From: a virus
Virus record (IMG/VR): IMGVR_UViG_3300030118_000474
Location: 1-34,416 of that record
Length of the DNA stretch: 34,416 nucleotides
Direction: 5' to 3' (one strand)
Shown: positions 1 to 6,408 of the stretch, in pieces
Position numbering within the stretch: position 1 is the first letter of the stretch
Layout: the number at the start of each line of letters is the position of its first letter
Translations under genes and position numbers: made by a program
The notes under the pieces: generated by a model
What the model was told of the DNA's origin: nothing
Seen by the model: only the letters and a program-made list of their open reading frames with translations
Database searches by the model: none

Positions 1-1
1 T

Positions 2-928
2 GCTATTGGCTGGAGTACATCTTACTTTCCATTTATTCAGTATGGTATTGATTTAGTTTTTGTAGACGTTGATAAAGACACATGGAATATTAACGTAGAT
101 CAAATAGAAGACAATATAAAGGATGGTGTAAGAGGTGTTCTTGCTATTAATATTTTAGGCAATCCTTGTAATTACGAAGTAATTAATTCTATTTGTAATA
201 ACTATGATTTGGTATTGTTTGAAGATAACTGCGAGTCTATGGGAGCAAAGCAGGGAGATACTAATTGTGGAGGATTTGGTGACATAGGTACATTTAGTAC
301 ATTTTTTAGTCATCATATACAAACAATGGAGGGTGGCGTAGTTGTTTGTAATGATCCTGAAACATATAATGTTTTGCTGAGTCTAAGATCACATGGTTGG
401 ACAAGAGGCACAAAATACTTTAAGGATAATCCTTTTGAGTTTGTCACTCTAGGATACAATGTGCGACCAGGAGAGTTGAATGGTGCGTTAGGTTCTGTCC
501 AGCTAAAAAAGCTGGAGAATATGAACAATCAAAGAATTAAAAACGCGGATACGTTTATAAAATATTTTGGTAATAAAGATTATTGTAGAATACAAAAGGT
601 AGAGAATAACAGTATCTCTTCATGGTTTGGTTTTGGAATTGTGTTTGAGAAGAACGCCTTTAGAGAAAGAACAAAACAAATTCTTAAAAATTATTCTATT
701 GATAGCAGACCTATATGCACAGGTAACTTTTTTAAACAGCCTGTCTGCGAAAAGTATTCTGATAATATGACAAGAGGTTCTTCATTGGTGGCGGCTACTA
801 ATATTGATGATAATGGTTTGTTTTTAGGAAACAATCCTATGGATTTAGAGCCAGCTATCAAAAGTCTTAGTGAAATTTTAGACCATGAATTTAGTGAACA
901 AAACATTATAAATTCTGGGTTGTTATAA
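2..928 (+). CDS. DegT/DnrJ/EryC1-family PLP enzyme, ColD/RfbH 3-dehydratase-like (5' partial)
   Basis: The reading frame is open at the left edge, so the N-terminus is missing; 308 codons are visible. The sequence opens with the family motif WSTSYFP, followed by FVDVD. EDNCESMGA around residues 74-82 of the visible part contains the Asp (D75) that binds the PLP pyridine nitrogen. The motif that normally carries the PLP-binding Lys reads FFSHHIQTMEGG, with His104 where Lys is expected. Known family members with this His (ColD, RfbH/E1) are PLP/PMP-dependent sugar 3-dehydratases rather than simple aminotransferases. The role is therefore likely nucleotide-sugar 3-deoxygenation, feeding a surface or virion glycan. 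It lies upstream of glycosyltransferase genes on the same strand. The family call is firm; dehydratase versus aminotransferase is inference from one residue. Confidence 0.85.
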   Translation, partial: AIGWSTSYFPFIQYGIDLVFVDVDKDTWNINVDQIEDNIKDGVRGVLAINILGNPCNYEVINSICNNYDLVLFEDNCESMGAKQGDTNCGGFGDIGTFSTFFSHHIQTMEGGVVVCNDPETYNVLLSLRSHGWTRGTKYFKDNPFEFVTLGYNVRPGELNGALGSVQLKKLENMNNQRIKNADTFIKYFGNKDYCRIQKVENNSISSWFGFGIVFEKNAFRERTKQILKNYSIDSRPICTGNFFKQPVCEKYSDNMTRGSSLVAATNIDDNGLFLGNNPMDLEPAIKSLSEILDHEFSEQNIINSGLL

Positions 929-941
929 GTTGTTTTAGAAT

Positions 942-1811
942 ATGGCAGCAGCAAAAACTATTGATACTCTTGTTGAAGATATTTATAATATTTTTGAATG
1001 TGATGAAGAAGTAAGAGTAAAAGAAGAAGATGTTAATGAGTTGGTAAAAGGTATAGTTGATGCTGTTACCTCCTCCCTGAAAGAGAGAGAAAGATCAAGA
1101 GGAAATTTAAGACTATCTCTTATCGGTCATCCTGACAGAAAAATATGGTACACTGTTAGAGATGGCGATAAGTTGGGTAAAGAGAAATTAAAAGGACAAG
1201 ACAAAATAAAGTTCTTGTACGGTGATATTCTAGAATGTCTTCTTATCTTTCTTTCTCGAACTGCTGGTCATACAGTTACTGATGAGCAAAAGACTGTTAG
1301 TGTTAAAGGTGTGGTTGGGCATCAAGACGCTATAGTTGATGGCGTTCTTATTGATTTTAAGAGTGCTTCAAGTTATGGTTTTAAAAAATTTAAAGAAAAA
1401 ACAATTCATTCAGATGATCCATTTGGTTACATGGCACAGATATCTGCTTATGCTAAAGCAAATAACTTAGATAAGGCTGGCTTTGTAGCAATAGATAAAT
1501 CATCAGGTGAGATTTGTTATTGTCCTGTTCATTCTATGGAGATGATAAATGCAGAAGAAAGGATTGAGTCTCTCAAAGCAACTATTAAATCTGATGTGCC
1601 TCCCCCTCGCTGTTATAGTGATATTCCTGATGGTAAGTCTGGCAACTATAAGCTTCATATTGGCTGTGTGTATTGCTCTTATAAGCATATCTGCTGGGCT
1701 GATTCTAACGGCGGTAACGGCCTTAAAAAATTCAATTACTCTACTGGTCCGAGGTACTTAACCAGGATAGGCCGTATGCCTGATGTAGAGGAAATATATG
1801 ACGAGATTTAG
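942..1811 (+). CDS. PD-(D/E)XK nuclease, RecB/Cas4-like exonuclease
   Basis: The 289-residue protein has the PD-(D/E)XK core GHQDAIVDGVLIDFKSAS, giving likely metal ligands D129 or D133 and D138 with catalytic K140. A QISAYAKA segment follows, as in the QxxxY motif of RecB-type nucleases. Near the C-terminus C242-x2-C245-x5-C251 matches the three-cysteine part of the Fe-S cluster of AddB/Cas4 nucleases. The N-terminal cysteine expected before the R-K-x-W-Y motif is replaced here (GHPDRKIWY), so an intact 4Fe-4S cluster is uncertain. The likely role is DNA end processing in replication or recombination, or host DNA breakdown. It overlaps the endonuclease I gene by 14 bp, so the two are probably co-translated. 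No clear Shine-Dalgarno precedes the ATG. Confidence 0.85.
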   Translation: MAAAKTIDTLVEDIYNIFECDEEVRVKEEDVNELVKGIVDAVTSSLKERERSRGNLRLSLIGHPDRKIWYTVRDGDKLGKEKLKGQDKIKFLYGDILECLLIFLSRTAGHTVTDEQKTVSVKGVVGHQDAIVDGVLIDFKSASSYGFKKFKEKTIHSDDPFGYMAQISAYAKANNLDKAGFVAIDKSSGEICYCPVHSMEMINAEERIESLKATIKSDVPPPRCYSDIPDGKSGNYKLHIGCVYCSYKHICWADSNGGNGLKKFNYSTGPRYLTRIGRMPDVEEIYDEI

Positions 1812-2223
1812 ATCAAAGTCTGAGAGAATAACAAACGATTTTTTAAAGGATAAGAAGGTTTCTTTTAAATTTGAACCATACTTTATTAAATATATGTGGG
1901 TTGAAAATAAAAAATATCTGCCTGATTTTGTCCTAGACAATGGTGTTGTTTTAGAAGTGAAAGGTAGATTTACTTTAGATGACAGAAAGAAGCATCTCTT
2001 TCTTAGAAAAAGTAACCCCGACTTGGACGTTAGATTTGTATTTAATAACCCAAACTCTAAACTTTACAAAGGGGCTAAATCAACCTATGCTAACTGGTGT
2101 AGTAAGCACGGTTTTTTATTTTGTAAATTGTCTGATGGTATTCCTGAAGGTTGGATAAGTGGAAAAAAAAGAAACAAAAATTCTTCTAGAAATAGAAGAG
2201 ATAATAAAAAGAAGAAAAGCTGA
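1798..2223 (+). CDS. Endonuclease I, T7 gp3-like Holliday-junction resolvase
   Basis: The 141-residue protein aligns by eye with T7 gp3 over nearly its whole length. The catalytic set E9, D43 (in LPDF), E53 and K55 (in LEVKG) corresponds to T7 E20, D55, E65 and K67. The following DDRKKHL and KLYKG motifs are also typical. In T7 the enzyme resolves branched DNA before packaging and helps degrade host DNA. The start lies inside the 3' end of the preceding nuclease gene. The C-terminus is a Lys/Arg-rich tail (KKRNKNSSRNRRDNKKKKS) that overlaps the next reading frame. Identification is strong. Confidence 0.95.
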   Translation: MTRFRSKSERITNDFLKDKKVSFKFEPYFIKYMWVENKKYLPDFVLDNGVVLEVKGRFTLDDRKKHLFLRKSNPDLDVRFVFNNPNSKLYKGAKSTYANWCSKHGFLFCKLSDGIPEGWISGKKRNKNSSRNRRDNKKKKS

Positions 2224-2503
2224 TCCAGAACAACTTCTGTTTATGAGTGTTATCCTGCAAGCTATGCTTGATGCTACTAAACCGAAAACTCCTAGAGAAT
2301 CAACTGAAGCTATAATAGCCAGAGAAACAGCAATGTCTTGGTTCTTTTGTTCTGTCGGTGTCACCGCCGATGATTTTATGACTGTGTGTGATATAGCAGA
2401 TGTTGATCCTGATTATGTAAGATCATTTGCTCACAAAGTTATACGTTCAAAAGAAGTTGACTTTGTTCGTAAAAGAATAAATACTGTGCTAACTTTTAAT
2501 TAG
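2159..2503 (+). CDS. Conserved-looking phage protein of unknown function
   Basis: This 114-residue frame begins at a GTG inside the last 65 bp of the endonuclease I gene. A later ATG (the MSVILQ methionine) is an alternative start. The N-terminal third is charged and helical. The C-terminal half (WFFCSVGVTADDFMTVCDIADVDPDYVRSFA) resembles, from memory, short proteins common in marine phages and alphaproteobacteria with a W-F-x(n)-VCxxAxxDPxYVR pattern. No enzymatic motif is visible. Its place between the nucleases and a DUF3310-like gene suggests a replication-associated role, but that is only context. Confidence 0.7.
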   Translation: MEKKETKILLEIEEIIKRRKADPEQLLFMSVILQAMLDATKPKTPRESTEAIIARETAMSWFFCSVGVTADDFMTVCDIADVDPDYVRSFAHKVIRSKEVDFVRKRINTVLTFN

Positions 2504-2513
2504 GATAAATTTA

Positions 2514-2783
2514 ATGTACAGATTTTATGAAGACCATTATGTCGAAGAGATACAAAAGTATATTGATCAAACTTACGAGCAACATTATGCTCAAGACAAA
2601 TATCAGGCTACAGATGTAATTTTAGATGCAGGATATGGAGAAGGTTTTTGCATAGGCAACATATTGAAATACTGTAAAAGGTACGGAAAAAAAGAGGGTA
2701 GAAACAGAAAAGATTTGTTAAAGGTAATTCACTATGCAATAATTATGCTTCACATTCACGACCAGCAAGAGGAAGGAAGCTAA
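2514..2783 (+). CDS. DUF3310-like small protein
   Basis: The 89-residue protein carries the DUF3310 pattern. A YEQHY start is followed by GFCIGNILKYCKRYGKK (the family's FxxGNxxKYxxRxxxK) and a helical KDLLKVIHYAIIML segment. DUF3310 proteins are frequent in tailed phages next to nucleotide-metabolism or replication genes. Their biochemical role is not settled; some annotations call them nucleotide kinases without proof. It is preceded by TAGGA about 6-9 nt before the ATG and sits immediately ahead of the ribonucleotide reductase, with which it is probably co-transcribed. Confidence 0.8.
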   Translation: MYRFYEDHYVEEIQKYIDQTYEQHYAQDKYQATDVILDAGYGEGFCIGNILKYCKRYGKKEGRNRKDLLKVIHYAIIMLHIHDQQEEGS

Positions 2784-2786
2784 CCT

Positions 2787-4472
2787 ATGCCACAGTTTCG
2801 CTCAAATGAAAACCCTATGTTTCGTTCTAAATTTAGCGAAGATATTTTCAAACATAAATACGCACATACGGGTTGTGAAACTTGGTCAAGTTTAGCAGCA
2901 GTTCTTGTCGAAGATGTTTGTCAAAGCAAGATGAGTAAAGAAGACAAGGATGATCTTGTCAACTACATTACAGATTTAAAATTTATTCCAGGCGGTAGGT
3001 ATTTGTATTATGCTGGTCGCACCAATAAGTTTTTTAATAATTGTTATTTATTAAAAGCAGAAGAAGACACAAGAGAAGATTGGGCGAATGTATCTTGGAA
3101 GTCAGAATCATGTTTAATGACAGGTGGTGGTATAGGAATAGACTACTCTGTGTATAGAGAAGAAGGACGTATACTGGCTGGTACTGGCGGTCTTGCATCT
3201 GGACCTATCCCGAAGATGATGATGATCAACGAGATTGGTAGGCGTGTTATGCAGGGTGGCAGTAGAAGGTCTGCTATATATGCCAGCCTTAATTGGCAAC
3301 ATCCTGACATATATAAATTTCTTGAATGTAAGAATTGGTATGATATGCCAGTGGGTGATACAGGATTTAGTGTCGGTCAGGTTAAAGAACAAGATTTTAA
3401 TTTTAATGCACCTCTAGATATGACTAACATCAGTGTTAACTATGATACTGAGTGGCTGTTAAAGTATTTACGAACAGGTGATACAGGAGAGGTTTTTGAG
3501 AAGAACGTAAAGCAAGCTTTAAGCACAGCAGAACCTGGGTTTAGCTTTAACTTCTTTGATAAAGAAAATGAAACACTTCGCAACGCTTGCACCGAAGTTT
3601 GCTCAGACACAGATTCGGACGTTTGTAATTTAGGATCATTAAATCTTGGACGTATTGAAAGTATTAAAGAACTTAGTGAAATAGTAGAACTTGCTACGAA
3701 GTTTCTTTTATGTGGTACATTACGAGCAAAGCTACCGTATCAAAAAGTTTATGAAGTGAGAGAGAAAAACCGTAGGCTTGGTCTTGGTTTGATGGGCATA
3801 CATGAGTGGCTAATTAAACGTAATTCTAAATATGAAGTTACTGAAGAACTACATCAGTGGTTGTCTGTATATAAGGGTGTTAGTGACTCAGTATCTCAAA
3901 AGTTCTCGGATGAACTTAGTATTAGCCGACCAGTTGCTAATCGTGCTATTGCACCAACAGGATCAATAGGTATTCTTGCTGGCACAAGCACAGGTGTAGA
4001 ACCTATATTTGCTGTGGCTTACAAGCGCAGATATTTAAAAGGTGGGACTAGATGGCATTATCAGTACGTGGTTGATAGTGCAGCGCAGGAACTTATTAAT
4101 ATCTACGGCACTAAACCAGAAAAGATTGAATCTGCCCTTGATCTTGCTGATGACTACAAACGTAGAATAAAGTTTCAGGCTGATGTACAAGACTATGTGG
4201 ACATGTCTATTTCATCTACAATTAATTTACCTGCATGGGGTAGTAAACTTAATAATGAAGACACAGTAAAAGACTTTACTAAAACTCTTGCTTCATATGC
4301 TAGTAGGTTAAGAGGCTTTACTGTATATCCTGACTCATGTCGTGGAGGACAACCATTAACAAATGTGCCTTACTCTGAGGCTGTGGATAAACTGGGTGAG
4401 GAGTTTGAAGAGGGCGTAGAAACACATGACATCTGTGACATTACAGGTCATGGAGGTAGTTGTGGGGTATAA
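2787..4472 (+). CDS. nrdJ: Class II (adenosylcobalamin-dependent) ribonucleotide reductase
   Basis: The 561-residue protein converts ribonucleotides to deoxyribonucleotides for phage DNA synthesis. Visible motifs are FNNCYLL (C86, redox partner), N266-A-C268-T-E270 (active site with the thiyl-radical Cys), CNLGS (C280, second redox Cys), and PTGSIGILAGTSTGVEP in the C-terminal half. The terminal CDITGHGGSC (C550/C559) is the C-terminal dithiol that re-reduces the active site. No class I beta subunit (nrdB) and no class III activase or glycyl-radical motif is present, which fits class II. The enzyme then needs B12 from the host. A strong Shine-Dalgarno (GAGGAAGGAA) precedes the ATG, and the stop codon abuts the next gene's ATG. 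Confidence 0.95.
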   Translation: MPQFRSNENPMFRSKFSEDIFKHKYAHTGCETWSSLAAVLVEDVCQSKMSKEDKDDLVNYITDLKFIPGGRYLYYAGRTNKFFNNCYLLKAEEDTREDWANVSWKSESCLMTGGGIGIDYSVYREEGRILAGTGGLASGPIPKMMMINEIGRRVMQGGSRRSAIYASLNWQHPDIYKFLECKNWYDMPVGDTGFSVGQVKEQDFNFNAPLDMTNISVNYDTEWLLKYLRTGDTGEVFEKNVKQALSTAEPGFSFNFFDKENETLRNACTEVCSDTDSDVCNLGSLNLGRIESIKELSEIVELATKFLLCGTLRAKLPYQKVYEVREKNRRLGLGLMGIHEWLIKRNSKYEVTEELHQWLSVYKGVSDSVSQKFSDELSISRPVANRAIAPTGSIGILAGTSTGVEPIFAVAYKRRYLKGGTRWHYQYVVDSAAQELINIYGTKPEKIESALDLADDYKRRIKFQADVQDYVDMSISSTINLPAWGSKLNNEDTVKDFTKTLASYASRLRGFTVYPDSCRGGQPLTNVPYSEAVDKLGEEFEEGVETHDICDITGHGGSCGV

Positions 4473-5039
4473 ATGCTAACCCATTATTGTTTTAAAGAAG
4501 TCCTTCCAAAAGGATTTTGTGATGGCATGATGAATGTTGCAAGAGAGTTAGACTCAAAAGAAGCAGAGGTTTATAAAGAAGGAGATAACGTAGTATTATC
4601 AGAAATAAGAAACAACAGAGTAGCTTGGTTAGCTAATCCAGAGTTGTCTGAAATACTAGAATTATATGTAGATATAGCCAACGAAAAAGCTGGTTGGAAT
4701 TTTAATTTAACTTCTTTTGAAGTACCTCAAATATCTTTCTATGGTAAAAATCAATTTTATGATTGGCATGTAGATACAGGAATAGAAAAAAAGAGTGATC
4801 CATACTTTAGAAAATTAGCCATATCTATAACATTAAACAGTGAATTTAAAGGTGGCGATTTTCAAATACAAAATTTTGTACATCCTCAAGCATCAAACAG
4901 ATTTAAAACTATCAAAGAAATGAGAAGACAAGGAAGTATTGTTGTCTTCCCTTCTTTTATTTTTCATAGAGTAACTAAAGTAAAAGAAGGAGAAAGATGC
5001 GCTATGACTTGTTGGTTTAGAGGTAAAAAATTCTCTTGA
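4473..5039 (+). CDS. 2-oxoglutarate/Fe(II)-dependent oxygenase (prolyl-4-hydroxylase-like fold)
   Basis: The 188-residue protein has the double-stranded beta-helix signature. H99-x-D101 in YDWHVDTG and H165 in FHRVTKV are iron ligands, and R175 in GERCAMTCWFRG is the 2-oxoglutarate anchor. The GGDFQI segment between them is typical of PKHD/P4H-type oxygenases. The substrate cannot be read from the sequence; protein side chains, a base or a small molecule are all possible. The ATG follows the RNR stop codon directly, so the two are translationally coupled. The 3' end contains the -35 box of the downstream heat-shock promoter. Comparable oxygenases are common in marine T4-like cyanophages. Confidence 0.9.
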   Translation: MLTHYCFKEVLPKGFCDGMMNVARELDSKEAEVYKEGDNVVLSEIRNNRVAWLANPELSEILELYVDIANEKAGWNFNLTSFEVPQISFYGKNQFYDWHVDTGIEKKSDPYFRKLAISITLNSEFKGGDFQIQNFVHPQASNRFKTIKEMRRQGSIVVFPSFIFHRVTKVKEGERCAMTCWFRGKKFS

Positions 5040-5064
5040 CTACAATTGGTTTATATAGTACTAT
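5036..5064 (+). promoter_or_regulatory. Sigma70-like promoter upstream of the small heat-shock gene
   Basis: TTGACT at 5036-5041 and TACTAT at 5059-5064 are separated by exactly 17 bp, giving a near-consensus host-type promoter. The -35 box overlaps the stop codon of the oxygenase gene. The predicted transcription start is near 5071, leaving a 5' UTR of about 48 nt before the ATG at 5119. It would allow hsp20 to be expressed by host RNA polymerase independently of the upstream operon. Confidence 0.75.
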
Positions 5065-5070
5065 GACTAC

Positions 5071-5118
5071 GGCATGACATAATGTGTGCCACATAATCTC
5101 GCTTAATAGGAGAATAAA
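5071..5118 (+). promoter_or_regulatory. 5' UTR of hsp20 with imperfect palindrome and partly sequestered Shine-Dalgarno
   Basis: An imperfect palindrome (GGCATGACAT/AATGTGTGCC) lies at 5071-5090, just at the predicted transcription start. It could be an operator or an RNA stem. Further down, TCTC at 5097-5100 can pair with GAGA at 5110-5113, which covers part of the Shine-Dalgarno AGGAGA (5108-5113). A weak stem over the ribosome site is how RNA thermometers of small heat-shock genes work, but this one is only four base pairs. Confidence 0.35.
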
Positions 5119-5598
5119 ATGAATATAGAATTACTACAAGCTCATAATAAAAACGCACTACACTCTATAAATGACAACGTAAAAGAGTTATTGAAAAACT
5201 TTAGTGTTGGTTTTGAAGATTATCTTTCTTCACCAATGTTGTCTTTCCACAAAGATAATGCAACTACATTCCCATTCCATGACATTTCTAAAGATGGAGA
5301 TGATGGATATATTTTAGAAATTGCTTTGGCAGGATATTCTAAAGAAGATATAACAGTAGAAGAAAGAGACGGCTTTTTAACTGTTGCTTCCAGTGATTTC
5401 TACAATAAAAAAGAATTAGCAGAAGAAGTTGCTGATGCTATTGTGGTAAAAAATATTTCAAAAAGAAAATTTAAAAGAACATTTTCTTTAAATCCCAACT
5501 ATGTTGTAGCTGCCGCAGAAATGGTAGACGGTTTACTAAAAGTAAAATTAAAGATGAAAGCTGACGATCAACATAAAAAAGTAATCCCAATAGAATAG
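5119..5598 (+). CDS. hsp20: Small heat-shock protein (Hsp20/IbpA family)
   Basis: The 159-residue protein is an ATP-independent holdase that would keep unfolding proteins soluble during infection. The alpha-crystallin domain spans about residues 60-147, with YILEIALAGYSKEDI at its start and the conserved DGLLKV strand at 137-142. A C-terminal IPI (156-158) is the I-x-I motif used for oligomer assembly. The start is supported by AGGAGA five bases upstream and by the promoter ahead of it. Hsp20 is a recurrent accessory gene of marine T4-like cyanophages. Its presence here with RNR and a 2OG oxygenase resembles that set, in a phage whose virion genes look podoviral. Confidence 0.93.
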   Translation: MNIELLQAHNKNALHSINDNVKELLKNFSVGFEDYLSSPMLSFHKDNATTFPFHDISKDGDDGYILEIALAGYSKEDITVEERDGFLTVASSDFYNKKELAEEVADAIVVKNISKRKFKRTFSLNPNYVVAAAEMVDGLLKVKLKMKADDQHKKVIPIE

Positions 5599-5608
5599 GT
5601 AGTATATA

Positions 5609-5632
5609 GGGGTGGGGTATTGTCCTCACCCC
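5609..5632 (+). terminator. GC-rich hairpin after hsp20
   Basis: The arms 5609-5617 and 5624-5632 (GGGGTGGGG with CCTCACCCC) form a 9-bp stem with one G-U pair and a 6-nt loop. It stands out strongly from the AT-rich surroundings. It is followed by TTATCATAT rather than a clean U-run, so it may be a weak terminator or an RNA-stabilising end. It ends 14 bases before the next ATG. Confidence 0.55.
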
Positions 5633-5646
5633 TTATCATATAAAAA

Positions 5647-6408
5647 ATGTTAAATAAACCATACAAAATATATGTAGGGTATGACGATAAAGAAAAAACT
5701 TACTTCGATGTTCTATCCTACAGCATAATAAAAAATACAAATCATCCTGTAGACATAATCCCTTTAAAACAAAACAATCTTCGTAGAGCAGGTCTTTATT
5801 TCCGAGCTAAAGATATTAATGAAGACAATCAATTTGTAGATTGTTTTGATGGTAAACCCTTTTCAACTGAATTTAGTTTTACTAGATTTCTAGTTCCTTT
5901 CTTAAATCAATTTGAAGGGTATGCTTTATTTATGGATTGCGATATGTTTGTGAATACGGATATATCTGAATTATTTAATGAGTATTGCGATCCTTCATTT
6001 GCTGTTAGTTGTGTAAAACACGATCATGTTACAGATGGCGGCTTAAAAATGGATGGTCGTATTCAGTCTAACTACAGCAGAAAAAACTGGTCTAGTTTTG
6101 TTATGTGGAACTGTGGACATGAAGCATTAAAAGATTTTACTGTACATGATGTAAATACAAAAAGTGGTTCTTGGTTACACAGATTTGCTTTTCTCGATAG
6201 AGAATACGAGGATGATCTTATAGGATCTATACCTCAAGAATGGAATTGGTTAGACGGACATTCTCCTGCTAATTTAAAACCTAAGTGTGTTCACTTTACT
6301 ACGGGCGGTCCAATATACAAGAATTGGGATGGAAAAAGAACTGTAGATAATAAATATGCTAAAGAGTGGTCAGCGTTATATTCAGAGATGGTAAAACGAA
6401 ATGGTTAG
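5647..6408 (+). CDS. Glycosyltransferase, GT-A fold (GT8-like)
   Basis: The 253-residue protein opens with KIYVGYDDKEKTYFDVLSYS, typical of phage GT-A enzymes. It has a D97-C-D99 motif (LFMDCDMFV) as the metal/nucleotide-sugar binding DxD. Later segments WNWLDG and HFTTGGP resemble the C-terminal acceptor/metal-binding region of such transferases. The role is transfer of a sugar to an unknown acceptor (virion protein, host glycan or DNA). No Shine-Dalgarno is evident; the ATG sits just after a GC-rich hairpin. It overlaps the following multidomain gene by 8 bp, so the two probably act in one pathway. Confidence 0.85.
   Translation: MLNKPYKIYVGYDDKEKTYFDVLSYSIIKNTNHPVDIIPLKQNNLRRAGLYFRAKDINEDNQFVDCFDGKPFSTEFSFTRFLVPFLNQFEGYALFMDCDMFVNTDISELFNEYCDPSFAVSCVKHDHVTDGGLKMDGRIQSNYSRKNWSSFVMWNCGHEALKDFTVHDVNTKSGSWLHRFAFLDREYEDDLIGSIPQEWNWLDGHSPANLKPKCVHFTTGGPIYKNWDGKRTVDNKYAKEWSALYSEMVKRNG

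Noticed and set aside
209-928. Start of the sugar enzyme at TTG 209
   Set aside because: The frame continues upstream to base 2 and translates to family-typical sequence (WSTSYFP, FVDVD), so the gene is cut by the window edge.
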